The position numbers were made by a program, and so were the translations under genes. From the NCBI GenBank assembly GCA_947598585.1, contig CANQFK010000001.1, forward strand, positions 83,345 to 147,344: 64,000 nucleotides of DNA, in the 5' to 3' direction. The DNA comes from an uncultured Clostridia bacterium. Lineage in GTDB: Bacteria > Bacillota > Clostridia > Christensenellales > Pumilibacteraceae. Position 1 is the stretch's first letter. Every line of letters begins with the position of its first letter. Shown piece by piece: positions 45,705 through 53,242 of the stretch. Under the pieces are notes generated by a model that did no database searches, was not told the DNA's origin, and worked only from the letters and a program-made list of their open reading frames with translations.

Positions 45705-47060
45705 ATGGCTAAAACGAAAAATTCGGAAATTTATGATTTGATCGGATCCATTACCGACGAGAGTTCTTTTATGGAAACACTTACGCTTGTTCAAGGTAAA
45801 TCTTCCCTCGAAGAGCCCGCAGGCGAAGGAGTTGTGAGCGGATTCGCCACAATAGGAGATTATCAGGTCGGAATATTCGCAAATAATTTTGATGTCTTGT
45901 CGGGTAGCGTCGGCAAGAAGAGTGCGAAAAAGATTTCCAAATGTATTGAAGATTCTGTAAAAATGGATATTCCCGTAATAGGGATAATCGAAACGTCCGG
46001 CGCGCGTTTCGGCGAAGGCATAAAGGCAATGGAGGGGTACGGCGGCATTATCCGTGAGATGTGCAAAGCATACGGAACCGTTCCGACCATTCTGGTGCTC
46101 AAAGGCAATTGTTTCGGAATGGCAAGCTACTTCACTTCGTATTGCGATTGCTGCATAGCGTTCGATAAGGCAAGGCTCGCTACTTCGAGCCCGCTTATCC
46201 TTGCTTCCAAGACCAAAATCGAAGAGGCGAAAGTGGGCAATATAGAAGTCCTTTCTTCGAAAAGCGGTTTGGTTTCCGCAGTCGTAAAGAGCGGCGCCGA
46301 ACTCAAAGAAAAGATAACGGAGATCCTCGATTTTCTTTTGGCGCCCGAGATCGACAGCGACGACGACGCCAACAGAGTTTGCGCCGAACTCAAAGCCGAT
46401 AGCGCAATAAGCGACGTCATTGCCGACGTGTTCGATAAAAACTCATTCTCGGAACTTAAAGCGGATTATGCAAAAGAGGTCATTACGGGATTCGCTCGAC
46501 TTAACGGTATAGCGGTCGCAGTAGTCGCAAATGACTCCGGCGTGAGTGACAGGCTTACGGCAAGGGGCGCGCGCAAGATCACCGACTTCCTTACGACATG
46601 TATAAGTTTCGGACTTCCCGTCGTCAATTTGGTGGACTGTGCGGGCGTAGAAAACGATCTCGTATCCGAAAACGATTCTCTTGTTCGCGACATAGGCGAT
46701 ATGCTTTATTGTTATAATTCATGCGGAAACGCCAAAATATCCGTTATCGTAGGCAAAGCCATAGGGATAGGTTATGTCGCTTTCGCGTCGAAGAGAGTTT
46801 GCGATTATACCGTGGCGTGGGATAGCGCATATATCGGAATGTTGGACAGCATTGCGACTGCCGATCTGCTTTACGGCGACGAGATAGCGAAAGCGAAAGA
46901 TAAAGAGAGCGCGGAACGCGAATTCGCAAAGCAATATTCGGAAGAAAATTGCAGCGCAACGGTCGTTGCCGAAAGCGGCTATCTCGACAATGTTATATTG
47001 CCGTCGCTTACAAGACAATATCTTATAGCCGCGGTGATGATGTACGGAGCCAAGGGTTAA
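45705..47060 (+). CDS. Divergent acyl-CoA carboxyltransferase subunit (MmdA/PccB-like)
   Basis: A 451-residue crotonase-fold carboxyltransferase with two halves. The N half begins with VSGFATIGDYQVGIFANNFDVLSGS; the C half with VITGFARLNGIAVAVVAND. Relatives move a carboxyl group between biotin and an acyl-CoA. It is about 60 residues shorter than usual MmdA. Key loops are altered: the glycine-rich oxyanion loop usually like GPCAGGAVYSPA is GNCFGMASYFTSY, and the C-half PGFLPG loop is CAGVENDL. It may use an unusual acyl-CoA or serve a structural role. It leads a compact operon with OadG-, biotin carrier-, OadB- and OadA-like genes. Confidence 0.75.
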   Translation: MAKTKNSEIYDLIGSITDESSFMETLTLVQGKSSLEEPAGEGVVSGFATIGDYQVGIFANNFDVLSGSVGKKSAKKISKCIEDSVKMDIPVIGIIETSGARFGEGIKAMEGYGGIIREMCKAYGTVPTILVLKGNCFGMASYFTSYCDCCIAFDKARLATSSPLILASKTKIEEAKVGNIEVLSSKSGLVSAVVKSGAELKEKITEILDFLLAPEIDSDDDANRVCAELKADSAISDVIADVFDKNSFSELKADYAKEVITGFARLNGIAVAVVANDSGVSDRLTARGARKITDFLTTCISFGLPVVNLVDCAGVENDLVSENDSLVRDIGDMLYCYNSCGNAKISVIVGKAIGIGYVAFASKRVCDYTVAWDSAYIGMLDSIATADLLYGDEIAKAKDKESAEREFAKQYSEENCSATVVAESGYLDNVILPSLTRQYLIAAVMMYGAKG

Positions 47061-47061
47061 T

Positions 47062-47391
47062 ATGGATTTATTGATTTCGAGTTTGGAAAATATAAGTATA
47101 GGCGAAGCGTTGCTCTTTATGGTAATAGGCATGGCGATCATAATTGCCGTCTTGTCGTTGCTTGTCGGATTGCTTTATATCATAAGATTTACGGTCGAGG
47201 CAATCGAAAAGAAGCCCCAAAAGACGCAAAAGGCCGATGAAACGCCCGTAACGGCGGTGGAAGCATCAGCCGACGAAGATGAAGTAATAGCGGCGATCAC
47301 GGCGGCGATAACTTGCGTATTGCAAAGCGAAAACGGCGGCGAAGTGCCCGTTGCGCCGTTCAAGATCAAAAAAATCAAACACATTCACTGA
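47062..47391 (+). CDS. OadG-like gamma subunit of sodium-pumping decarboxylase
   Basis: A 109-residue protein with one membrane segment (about 14-42, EALLFMVIGMAIIIAVLSLLVG) and an Ala/Glu/Asp-rich cytosolic tail ending in basic KIKKIKHIH; the terminal histidine is like the zinc-binding end of OadG. OadG/MmdD subunits hold the alpha and beta subunits together in the membrane. Its position between the carboxyltransferase and biotin carrier genes fits. Sequence conservation in this family is low, so the call rests on size, topology and context. Confidence 0.72.
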   Translation: MDLLISSLENISIGEALLFMVIGMAIIIAVLSLLVGLLYIIRFTVEAIEKKPQKTQKADETPVTAVEASADEDEVIAAITAAITCVLQSENGGEVPVAPFKIKKIKHIH

Positions 47392-47410
47392 AATATCGGA
47401 GGAAATTATC

Positions 47411-47767
47411 ATGCGAAAATTTAATGTCAATGTAAACGGAAAAGCATATTATGTCGAGATCGAAGAGGCGGGCGGTGAAACTGCCGTTCCCGTAACGACT
47501 GCGCCCAAAGCGGCTCCCGCACCCGTTGCGCCCGTAAAGACGGTGGAAACGGTCGGCGGCACGGCTGTCGTTGCGCCCATGCCGGGGCAGATCCTCGACT
47601 TTTCGGTTGCGGAGGGAGCGTCCGTGAAAAAAGGCGATAAAGTCATTATTCTGGAAGCCATGAAAATGGAAAACGAGATCGTTGCTTCCGCCGACGGCGT
47701 AATACATTTCTTGGTAAAGAAAGGCGACAGCGTGGATTCGGGCGCCAAACTTGCAACTATAAAATAA
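47411..47767 (+). CDS. Biotin carboxyl carrier protein of decarboxylase complex
   Basis: A 118-residue biotinyl protein. An N-terminal region (MRKFNVNVNGKAYYVEIEE), an Ala/Pro-rich flexible linker (~25-45) and a C-terminal biotinyl domain with the biotinylation motif EAMKME, biotin lysine K85. The linker lets the domain swing between active sites. ATG 47411 has CGGAGGAAA upstream; the longer frame from 47351 lies within the preceding gene. It serves the carboxyltransferases encoded on either side and the OadB sodium pump. Confidence 0.93.
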   Translation: MRKFNVNVNGKAYYVEIEEAGGETAVPVTTAPKAAPAPVAPVKTVETVGGTAVVAPMPGQILDFSVAEGASVKKGDKVIILEAMKMENEIVASADGVIHFLVKKGDSVDSGAKLATIK

Positions 47768-47783
47768 CAGCGGAGAGTTTATT

Positions 47784-48959
47784 ATGTTTATTTCTGCCAT
47801 AAATTGGGGCAACACGCTTATTGACCTATGGCACAGCACCGGAATATATGCTATGTTCCAGGGGGACGGTTGGAAAAACCTCATCATGATAGTGATAGCT
47901 TTGGTGCTTTTTTATCTCGCCATAGCGAAAAAATTCGAACCGCTGTTGCTTGTGCCGATAGCTTTCGGAATGTTGCTCATAAATATTCCGGGCGCAGCTA
48001 CCGAACTTTATAATAAAGAAACTCATTCGGGATTGCTGTATTTTTTGTCGCTCGGTGTTGAAAATGTAATTTATCCGCCGCTTATTTTCCTCGGGATAGG
48101 CGCTATGACCGATTTCGGTCCGCTTATTGCCAATCCAAAAAGTTTGCTTATAGGCGGCGCGGCGCAGATCGGCGTATTCCTGACGTTCGCGGTCGCAGCT
48201 TTGCTCGTTGAACCCGAGTTTGCCGCCGCAATAGGTATGATAGGCGGCGCCGACGGACCTACCGCGATCTTTGTGGCGACCAAAATGGAGAATTTGGCGG
48301 GCAAAGCGGGCGAATATGTGCCCATAATTGCGGTCGCGGCATATTCGTATATGGCGCTGATACCGATAATACAGCCGCCGTTTATGAAGTTGCTTACGAC
48401 CAAAAAGGAAAGACAAATAAGAATGAAACAACTTCGCAAGGTCAGCAAAAAGGAAAAAATAATTTTCCCGATCGCAGTCACTTTGCTTTGCGGCATCATT
48501 CTTCCCACCGCGCTTCCGCTTCTCGGAATGTTGATGCTCGGCAACCTGTTTAAGGAGTGCCTTGTTACCGACAGACTCAAAGAAACGGCAAGCAACGCGA
48601 TGATGAATATCATCACCATTTTGCTCGGCGTTTGCGTTGGAGCAAAGGCTCAGGGCTCGACGTTCCTTACTCTCAAATCGCTGGCGGTGGTCGGTGGCGG
48701 TCTTGTCGCCTTTATCGCAGGTACTTGCGGCGGAATACTCATGGTAAAATTCATGAATCTGTTCAGCAAGGAAAAGATGAATCCGCTTATCGGTTCCGCG
48801 GGCGTTTCCGCCGTACCTATGGCGGCTCGTGTTGCGCAAAAAGAGGGGCAGAAGGAACTCCCCGACAATTACTTACTAATGCATGCAATGGGACCCAATG
48901 TCGCCGGCGTGATCGGTTCGGCGGTAGCGGCTGGCATATTGCTTGCAATCTTCGCTTAG
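47784..48959 (+). CDS. oadB: Sodium ion-translocating decarboxylase beta subunit (OadB family)
   Basis: A 391-residue membrane protein that decarboxylates carboxybiotin and exports sodium ions. Hallmarks: GIGAMTDFGPLIANPKSL, the re-entrant loop GMIGGADGPTAIFVATKM with the key aspartate, GTCGGILMVKFMNLF, and the end NYLLMHAMGPNVAGVIGSAVAAG. About nine to eleven membrane segments are visible. Length is normal (OadB/MmdB/GcdB ~ 375-430). It has a ribosome binding site GGAGAG. Family name does not reveal whether oxaloacetate or an acyl-CoA is the carboxyl source. Confidence 0.95.
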   Translation: MFISAINWGNTLIDLWHSTGIYAMFQGDGWKNLIMIVIALVLFYLAIAKKFEPLLLVPIAFGMLLINIPGAATELYNKETHSGLLYFLSLGVENVIYPPLIFLGIGAMTDFGPLIANPKSLLIGGAAQIGVFLTFAVAALLVEPEFAAAIGMIGGADGPTAIFVATKMENLAGKAGEYVPIIAVAAYSYMALIPIIQPPFMKLLTTKKERQIRMKQLRKVSKKEKIIFPIAVTLLCGIILPTALPLLGMLMLGNLFKECLVTDRLKETASNAMMNIITILLGVCVGAKAQGSTFLTLKSLAVVGGGLVAFIAGTCGGILMVKFMNLFSKEKMNPLIGSAGVSAVPMAARVAQKEGQKELPDNYLLMHAMGPNVAGVIGSAVAAGILLAIFA

Positions 48960-48968
48960 GAGGCTAAT

Positions 48969-50366
48969 ATGGCGAAAGTTAAAATAATGGAAACAATTCT
49001 GCGCGATGCGCACCAATCTCAGGCGGCAACGCGTATGACGCTTGAAGAAATGTTGCCCGCGGCGCCCATGCTCGATAAAGTCGGCTATTACGCTTTGGAA
49101 ATGTGGGGAGGCGCTACATTCGATTCATGCCTGAGGTACTTGAACGAAGATCCTTGGGACAGATTGCGCGCTTTGCGTAAAGCGATCCCCAATACGAAAT
49201 TGCAAATGTTGTTCAGAGGGCAAAATATTTTAGGTTATAAGCATTATGCCGACGACGTTGTAGACGAATTTTGCAGACTTTCCATAAAGAACGGAATAGA
49301 TATCATTCGTATTTTCGACGCGCTCAACGACCCGCGCAACGTAAAGCAGGCTATCGACAGCACTAAGAAGTACGGCGGGACTGTGGAAGTCGCAATAAGC
49401 TATACGACGAGCAAGGTGCATACCATTGATTATTTTGTGGATCTCGCAACGCAACTCAAAAATATGGGTGCGGATATCATATGTATCAAGGATATGGCGA
49501 ATTTGCTTTTGCCGTATGACGCTTACGAACTTGTGAGCCGCCTCAAAGAAAAGATCAAACTTCCCATTCACTTGCATACGCACAATACGGCGGGTACGGG
49601 CGACATGACAAACCTCAAAGCTATCGAAGCAGGTTGCGATATAGTTGATACAGCTTTGTCGCCGCTCGGCAACGGAACTTCTCAGCCCGCGACCGAATCC
49701 CTTGTCGCTACGCTGAAAGGTACCGAGTACGATACGGGAATAAAACTCGAAGATCTTAACGAACTTACCAAATACTTCAATAAGGTGGCGGCAAGACTTT
49801 CGCAAGACGGCTTCCTCAGCCCGAAAGTTTTGAAGGTGGACGTAAACGCGCTTATATATCAGGTGCCCGGAGGAATGCTCAGCAACCTTATAAGCCAGCT
49901 GAAACAGCAGGGCGCCGAAGACAGGCTTACCGAAGTGCTCGAAGAAGTTCCCAGAGTGCGTGCGGATCTCGGATATCCTCCGCTTGTAACTCCGTCCAGC
50001 CAGATCGTCGGTACACAGTCCGTTCTTAACGTTATGTGCGGCGAAAGATACAAGATGGCGACAAAGGAAACCAAGGGAATGCTCCTCGGCGAATACGGCA
50101 AGTTGCCGGTCGAACCCAACAAGGACGTTGTCAAGAAGGTAATAGGAGATGCGGAGCGCATCACTTGTCGTCCCGCAGACAGGCTGAAACCCGAACTCGA
50201 CAATTACAGAAAGGAAATAGATAAATATATTCAACAAGAGGAAGACGTGCTCACTTATGCGCTCTTCCCGCAGCTTGCGATCCCGTTCTTCCAAAGAAGA
50301 TTGGCTAAGCAAAAAGGAATAGACACGACGATTTTCTCCAAGGACAATATGGTCCACCCGATATAA
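48969..50366 (+). CDS. oadA: Oxaloacetate decarboxylase alpha/pyruvate carboxylase subunit B, without biotin domain
   Basis: A 465-residue carboxyltransferase of the OadA/PycB/5S-transcarboxylase family. The TIM barrel starts ETILRDAHQSQAATRM, with metal-site residues in LRDAHQS and HLHTHNTAGTGD; ICIKDMANLL carries the conserved catalytic lysine. The conserved C-terminal PYC_OADA domain is visible (GYPPLVTPSSQIVGTQ). The usual biotin domain is missing; it is encoded separately at 47411-47767. It should catalyse carboxyl transfer between pyruvate/oxaloacetate and biotin. AGGAGG precedes ATG. It is directly linked to the FAD protein gene by a one-base overlap. Confidence 0.94.
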   Translation: MAKVKIMETILRDAHQSQAATRMTLEEMLPAAPMLDKVGYYALEMWGGATFDSCLRYLNEDPWDRLRALRKAIPNTKLQMLFRGQNILGYKHYADDVVDEFCRLSIKNGIDIIRIFDALNDPRNVKQAIDSTKKYGGTVEVAISYTTSKVHTIDYFVDLATQLKNMGADIICIKDMANLLLPYDAYELVSRLKEKIKLPIHLHTHNTAGTGDMTNLKAIEAGCDIVDTALSPLGNGTSQPATESLVATLKGTEYDTGIKLEDLNELTKYFNKVAARLSQDGFLSPKVLKVDVNALIYQVPGGMLSNLISQLKQQGAEDRLTEVLEEVPRVRADLGYPPLVTPSSQIVGTQSVLNVMCGERYKMATKETKGMLLGEYGKLPVEPNKDVVKKVIGDAERITCRPADRLKPELDNYRKEIDKYIQQEEDVLTYALFPQLAIPFFQRRLAKQKGIDTTIFSKDNMVHPI

Positions 50367-51580
50367 TGAAAGTAGCGATAATAGGCGGCGGCGCAAGCGG
50401 TTTGTTTGCAGCCGCCGTTATAGGAAGATCCGCGTCCGTTACAGTGTTCGAACGAAACGAAAAGGCGGGCAAAAAGATATACATCACAGGTAAGGGCAGG
50501 TGCAATTTTACAAATCTTTGCTCCGTAAATGATTTTCTTTCGTCGGTCGTGCGCGGCGAAAAATTTTTGATAAGCGCAATAAACGCTTTTCCGCCCCAAA
50601 AGGCAGTCGATTTTTTCGAAATGCACGGATTAAAGCATATTGTAGAGAGGGGCGATCGCGTTTTTCCCGAGTCGAATAAAGCGAGCGACGTGACCGCTAC
50701 ATTGGTAAGGATTATTTCCTCGTCGGGCGGAAAGATCGTTTACGGATCGAGAGTGCAAAGCGTGACGACAAGCGATAAAGGCTTTTCCGTTATCGTAAAC
50801 GGAGAAGAACAGCTTTTTGATAAAGTTGTCCTTGCAACGGGCGGGATCTCGTACTCATCGACGGGCAGCACGGGCGACGGTTACAAATTTGCCCGATCGT
50901 TTGGACATAAGATCATAGACCCGATGCCCGCTCTTTGTCCCATTATCCTCAAAGATGACGTTTCTTCGCTCGAAGGTCTGTCGCTTAAAAACGTAAACGT
51001 CGGTATAAAATGCGGAAAAAAAGAATTTTCGCAATTCGGAGAAATGCTGTTTACGCATGACGGAGTGAGCGGACCGTGCGTTTTGACGCTGTCGTCCATG
51101 ATCAACAGGATAGAGGGATCGAAGTCGCTTGTTATCGATCTCAAACCCGCTTTGACAAAGGAAGAACTCGACAAGCGTATTTTACGGGATTTCGGCGTTT
51201 ATATCAACAAGGACTTCAAAAATTCGCTCGACGATCTTTTGCCCAAAAGCCTTATCCCTTATGTTATAGAAAGAAGCGGAATATCTCCGTACAAAAAGGT
51301 AAATCTTGTGGGCAGAGAAGAAAGACAAAGGTTGACTGAGCTTTTGAAAAATCTCACGTTTACCGTTGACAGATTGGAGAAAATAGATTATGCTATAATC
51401 ACAAGCGGCGGCGTGGACACGAAAGAAGTCGATCCGAAAACCATGGAAAGCAAACTCATTTCGGGGCTGTATATCATAGGCGAATTGCTTGACGCGGACG
51501 CGCTAACGGGCGGATACAATTTGCATATCGCTTGGGCGACGGCTTATGCGGCTGCAAGGCATATAGGAGGCTTCGTTTAA
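50366..51580 (+). CDS. HI0933/YhiN family FAD-dependent oxidoreductase
   Basis: A 404-residue flavoprotein of the HI0933-like (BaiN-like) family. The FAD-binding GxGxxG is GGGASGLFAA near residue 7, followed by FERNEKAGKKIYITGKGRCNFTN, a family signature. VVLATGGISYSSTGSTGDGYKFA and the C-terminal TSGGVDTKEVDPKTMESKLISGLYIIGELLDADALTGGYNLHIAWATAY complete the pattern. The physiological substrate is not known for most members. In clostridia it normally precedes cmk, as here (with aroH between). Confidence 0.92.
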   Translation: MKVAIIGGGASGLFAAAVIGRSASVTVFERNEKAGKKIYITGKGRCNFTNLCSVNDFLSSVVRGEKFLISAINAFPPQKAVDFFEMHGLKHIVERGDRVFPESNKASDVTATLVRIISSSGGKIVYGSRVQSVTTSDKGFSVIVNGEEQLFDKVVLATGGISYSSTGSTGDGYKFARSFGHKIIDPMPALCPIILKDDVSSLEGLSLKNVNVGIKCGKKEFSQFGEMLFTHDGVSGPCVLTLSSMINRIEGSKSLVIDLKPALTKEELDKRILRDFGVYINKDFKNSLDDLLPKSLIPYVIERSGISPYKKVNLVGREERQRLTELLKNLTFTVDRLEKIDYAIITSGGVDTKEVDPKTMESKLISGLYIIGELLDADALTGGYNLHIAWATAYAAARHIGGFV

Positions 51581-51955
51581 ATGCAACAAGACAGGATAAA
51601 GGCATTGCGTGGCGCCGTGAATTTCTCAAAAGACGACGCCGAAGAGATCGGCGCGAAAACAGAAGAACTTATCGGCGAACTTCTGTCGCAAAACGATCTG
51701 AATATAAGCGATATAGTATGCGTTATCTTTTCGCTCACAAAAGATATTACCGCGGCATATCCCGCTAAGACGTTCAGAGAAAAATTTTCTTCCGACGTTT
51801 CTCTTTTCAGTTGCGTCGAACCCGCCGACATAAAAGAAAGTATGCCGCTTACGTTAAGGATAATGATACTTCATTACGGTAAAAGCAACAAGCCGATTTA
51901 TCTATACGAAACAAAAAATCTGAGAAAGGATATTTTTTATGAACATCGCGATTGA
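51581..51955 (+). CDS. aroH: Chorismate mutase, AroH type
   Basis: A 124-residue monofunctional chorismate mutase of the B. subtilis AroH class (trimeric barrel), converting chorismate to prephenate for Phe/Tyr synthesis. KALRGAVN holds the first catalytic arginine, the SDIVCVIFSLTKDITAAYPAKTFRE segment aligns with AroH, the SCVEP glutamate and LRIMI arginine match the active site (E78 and R90 of B. subtilis), and IYLYETKNLRKDI gives the tyrosine and end. ATG directly follows the preceding stop. It overlaps cmk by 17 bases. Confidence 0.88.
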   Translation: MQQDRIKALRGAVNFSKDDAEEIGAKTEELIGELLSQNDLNISDIVCVIFSLTKDITAAYPAKTFREKFSSDVSLFSCVEPADIKESMPLTLRIMILHYGKSNKPIYLYETKNLRKDIFYEHRD

Positions 51956-52598
51956 CGGACCGAGCGGAGCCGGGAAAAGCACGCTTGCAAAACTTCTTGC
52001 AAAAGAATTGAATATAACATATCTCGATACGGGCGCAATGTACAGAGCGCTTGCTCTTAAAGCATGCAACGAAAACGTGCCTTTATCGGACGAAAAGGCA
52101 ATAGAGGAACTCATATCGAGAACAAGCATAGATGTTTTGCCGGGCGAAAACGGTTCGATCGTGTTCCTTGACGGAAAAGACGTCAGCAACGATATAAGAC
52201 AACATAAAATTTCCAAAATGGCGAGTGACATTTCGGCGATCAAATGCGTACGAATATATATGGTCGATCTGCAACGCAAGATAGCGTTCGCGCGCGATTC
52301 CGTGCTGGACGGCAGAGATATCGGCACGGTGGTGCTTCCGAATGCCGACCATAAGTTTTATCTCACCGCTTCGGTGGAAGTTCGTGCCGAAAGACGATAC
52401 AAAGAACTTGTTGCGCGTGGCGAAAAATGCGATAAAGCGCAAATTAAAGACGACATAGAAAAACGCGATCATAACGATATGCACAGACAATTTTCGCCGC
52501 TCAAAAAAGCCGATGACGCGATAGAGATCGACAGCTCGTATATGACGGTGAACCAAGTCATGAATAAAATGCTCGATATTATCAAAGGTCGTAAATGA
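51939..52598 (+). CDS. cmk: Cytidylate kinase
   Basis: A 219-residue kinase phosphorylating CMP and dCMP. P-loop GPSGAGKST at 7-15, TYLDTGAMYRALAL for nucleotide binding, VLDGRDIGTVVLPNADHKFYLTAS, and lid region RDHNDMHRQFSPLKKADDAIEIDSS. Normal length. The start lies inside the end of aroH. Order cmk-plsC-ispH is a stable clostridial block. Confidence 0.96.
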   Translation: MNIAIDGPSGAGKSTLAKLLAKELNITYLDTGAMYRALALKACNENVPLSDEKAIEELISRTSIDVLPGENGSIVFLDGKDVSNDIRQHKISKMASDISAIKCVRIYMVDLQRKIAFARDSVLDGRDIGTVVLPNADHKFYLTASVEVRAERRYKELVARGEKCDKAQIKDDIEKRDHNDMHRQFSPLKKADDAIEIDSSYMTVNQVMNKMLDIIKGRK

Positions 52599-53230
52599 AG
52601 AAATTTTATAATTTCATAAGGATAAGTCTGGGTTGGATAATAAGGATCCTTTATCCCGTGAAGATAGTGGGCGATAAAAAAAATATTCCCGCGGACGGTA
52701 AGATTGTCCTTATCAGCAATCATCTCAGTTTCAGGGATATTCCCGTTCTCATTGCGGCGTTCCCAGGATACAGGCACTTTCTCGCGAAAAAAGAATTTGC
52801 GAAAAATAAGTTTGCCAAGTGGTTGTTTACAAAAATGGGAGTCTTTTTTGTCGATCGCGATCATATGGATCTGGGCGCGATCCGCACGGGCATCAATTAT
52901 CTCAAAAACAACGAGGGGATAACCGTGTTTCCCGAGGGCACGCGCAACAGGCAGAACGAAGATCTTCAACAGATAAAAGGCGGCGCCGCTATGTTTGCGA
53001 TAAAGGGTCAGGCGCCCCTCATTCCCGTTCTGTTCCAAAGAAAGATAAGACCGTTCAGAAGAACATACATTTATGTCGGCGACAGGATAGATCTGAGCGA
53101 ATTTTACGGGCACAGGGTCGGATCGGAGGAACTCGATCGCGCAAGCAAATTGATAGGCGAAAGAATGGAAGAGCATAAGGAATTTATCGACGATTACGTT
53201 ATAAACAAACGATGGAAACAAAAAGGATAA
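52595..53230 (+). CDS. plsC: 1-acyl-sn-glycerol-3-phosphate acyltransferase
   Basis: A 211-residue acyltransferase adding the second acyl chain to form phosphatidic acid. The catalytic motif NHLSFRD (HX4D) and FPEGTRNR for glycerol-phosphate binding are both intact, followed by IKGGAAMFAIKGQAPLIPV. A short N-terminal hydrophobic region associates with the membrane. It overlaps cmk by 4 bases and lies 12 bases before ispH. Confidence 0.94.
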   Translation: MKKFYNFIRISLGWIIRILYPVKIVGDKKNIPADGKIVLISNHLSFRDIPVLIAAFPGYRHFLAKKEFAKNKFAKWLFTKMGVFFVDRDHMDLGAIRTGINYLKNNEGITVFPEGTRNRQNEDLQQIKGGAAMFAIKGQAPLIPVLFQRKIRPFRRTYIYVGDRIDLSEFYGHRVGSEELDRASKLIGERMEEHKEFIDDYVINKRWKQKG

Positions 53231-53242
53231 AAGGAGTAACTT

